Source of the DNA: UBA7374 sp965660635
Lineage (GTDB): Bacteria > Verrucomicrobiota > Verrucomicrobiia > Opitutales > Coraliomargaritaceae
DNA: 14,571 nucleotides
Assembly: GCA_965660635.1 (NCBI GenBank)
Contig: CBFIAS010000043.1
Span: 1-14,571 of the forward strand
Direction of reading: 5' to 3'
The notes beneath the pieces are model-generated. The model saw only the letters and a program-made list of their open reading frames with translations, did no database searches and was not told where the DNA came from. Both the position numbers and the translations under genes were made by a program. Positions 13,686-14,571 of the stretch are shown here, in pieces. Positions within the stretch are counted from its first letter, which is position 1, and each line of letters opens with the position of its first letter.

Positions 13686-14014
13686 TACGCACTTCGGAAT
13701 TTCGCAGCAACTATTCGGAATTACTTCGCATGGGCTTCAAGAAAGCCCATCTCGACAATGAGATAGGAACGGTGGCCGACTACCTTCTAAGCGGTCGAAT
13801 GATGCCGGAAGACTATGATGATCACAAACTGGAAGACAATCTGTCTGACTTTCGCGAGCTACACCTTGAGGGCAATTTACTCGTTTTGTGTCGCGTCCCA
13901 CCCAAGCGAGTGACTCTGGCCAACATCGGCACCCATTCCATGCTCTTCCGCAGCCGACGTAGAAAACAAGTAAAGGGCAATAAGCGCGGGAGATTCTGGT
14001 CTGTCTTTTTCTGA
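13676..14014 (+). CDS. YafQ-like type II toxin (mRNA interferase)
   Basis: RelE-superfamily fold that in E. coli YafQ cleaves mRNA on the ribosome. It aligns without gaps to E. coli YafQ, so residue numbers coincide: His50, His63, His87 and Phe91 are kept (DDHKL, ELHLE, IGTHSMLF). The catalytic Asp67 is Asn and Trp68 is Leu, so activity may be reduced. The protein is 112 residues against 92, because about 20 basic and aromatic residues (from RSRRRKQVKG, 92-101) follow the normal end, possibly after stop-codon loss. Its ATG lies inside the antitoxin's last codons, implying translational coupling. It is convergent with the glycyl-tRNA synthetase gene across 38 bp. Confidence 0.8.
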   Translation: MELVRTSEFRSNYSELLRMGFKKAHLDNEIGTVADYLLSGRMMPEDYDDHKLEDNLSDFRELHLEGNLLVLCRVPPKRVTLANIGTHSMLFRSRRRKQVKGNKRGRFWSVFF

Positions 14015-14052
14015 CCTTGTCCGGACTGAGTATGGGCTGGGGCTGGATGGGA

Positions 14053-14571
<519 letters not shown>

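Overview
The window reads as a chromosomal segment of a Gram-negative bacterium. A secreted outer-membrane TonB receptor, an LpxR-type outer-membrane enzyme, a bacterial RapA and a homodimer-type glycyl-tRNA synthetase all fit. The lineage cannot be proved from 14.6 kb. The protein style, the near absence of Shine-Dalgarno sequences and the degenerate heptamer tract upstream of trpE suggest Verrucomicrobiota (Opitutae-like), which is an inference.

Positions 121-9518 are ordinary, GC-rich, tightly packed genes. On the minus strand purE and purK (ATGA overlap) are followed by trpE. Then come a DUF2237 protein (plus) and a PIG-L deacetylase (minus) whose 3' ends overlap by 20 bp. A full-length RapA (plus) and an LpxR-like protein (minus) share a TTAA double stop. 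A short-chain dehydrogenase lies just upstream of the LpxR-like gene on the same strand.

Positions 9519-11908 hold a divergent regulatory region, a 706-residue TonB-dependent siderophore-type receptor and a strong rho-independent terminator.

Positions 11972-14014 form an accessory block of visibly lower GC. It begins with tRNA-Arg(CCG). Directly after the CCA end starts a palindromic repeat, related to two further copies at 12652 and 13365; the copy at 13365 is preceded by a decayed tRNA 3' end. Between copies A and B sits a 236-bp non-coding element with 19-bp terminal inverted repeats and a 5-bp target duplication. It has split a 16-bp palindrome and can itself fold into a three-way-junction structure. 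The rest of the block is a possible 173-residue orphan protein and a YafQ-like toxin with an unusually short antitoxin. Normal chromosome resumes with glycyl-tRNA synthetase, cut by the window edge.

The most interesting material is the non-coding structure at 12047-12714 and 13338-13422. It looks like a tRNA-linked palindromic repeat family with a MITE nested close by, not a CRISPR or an integron.
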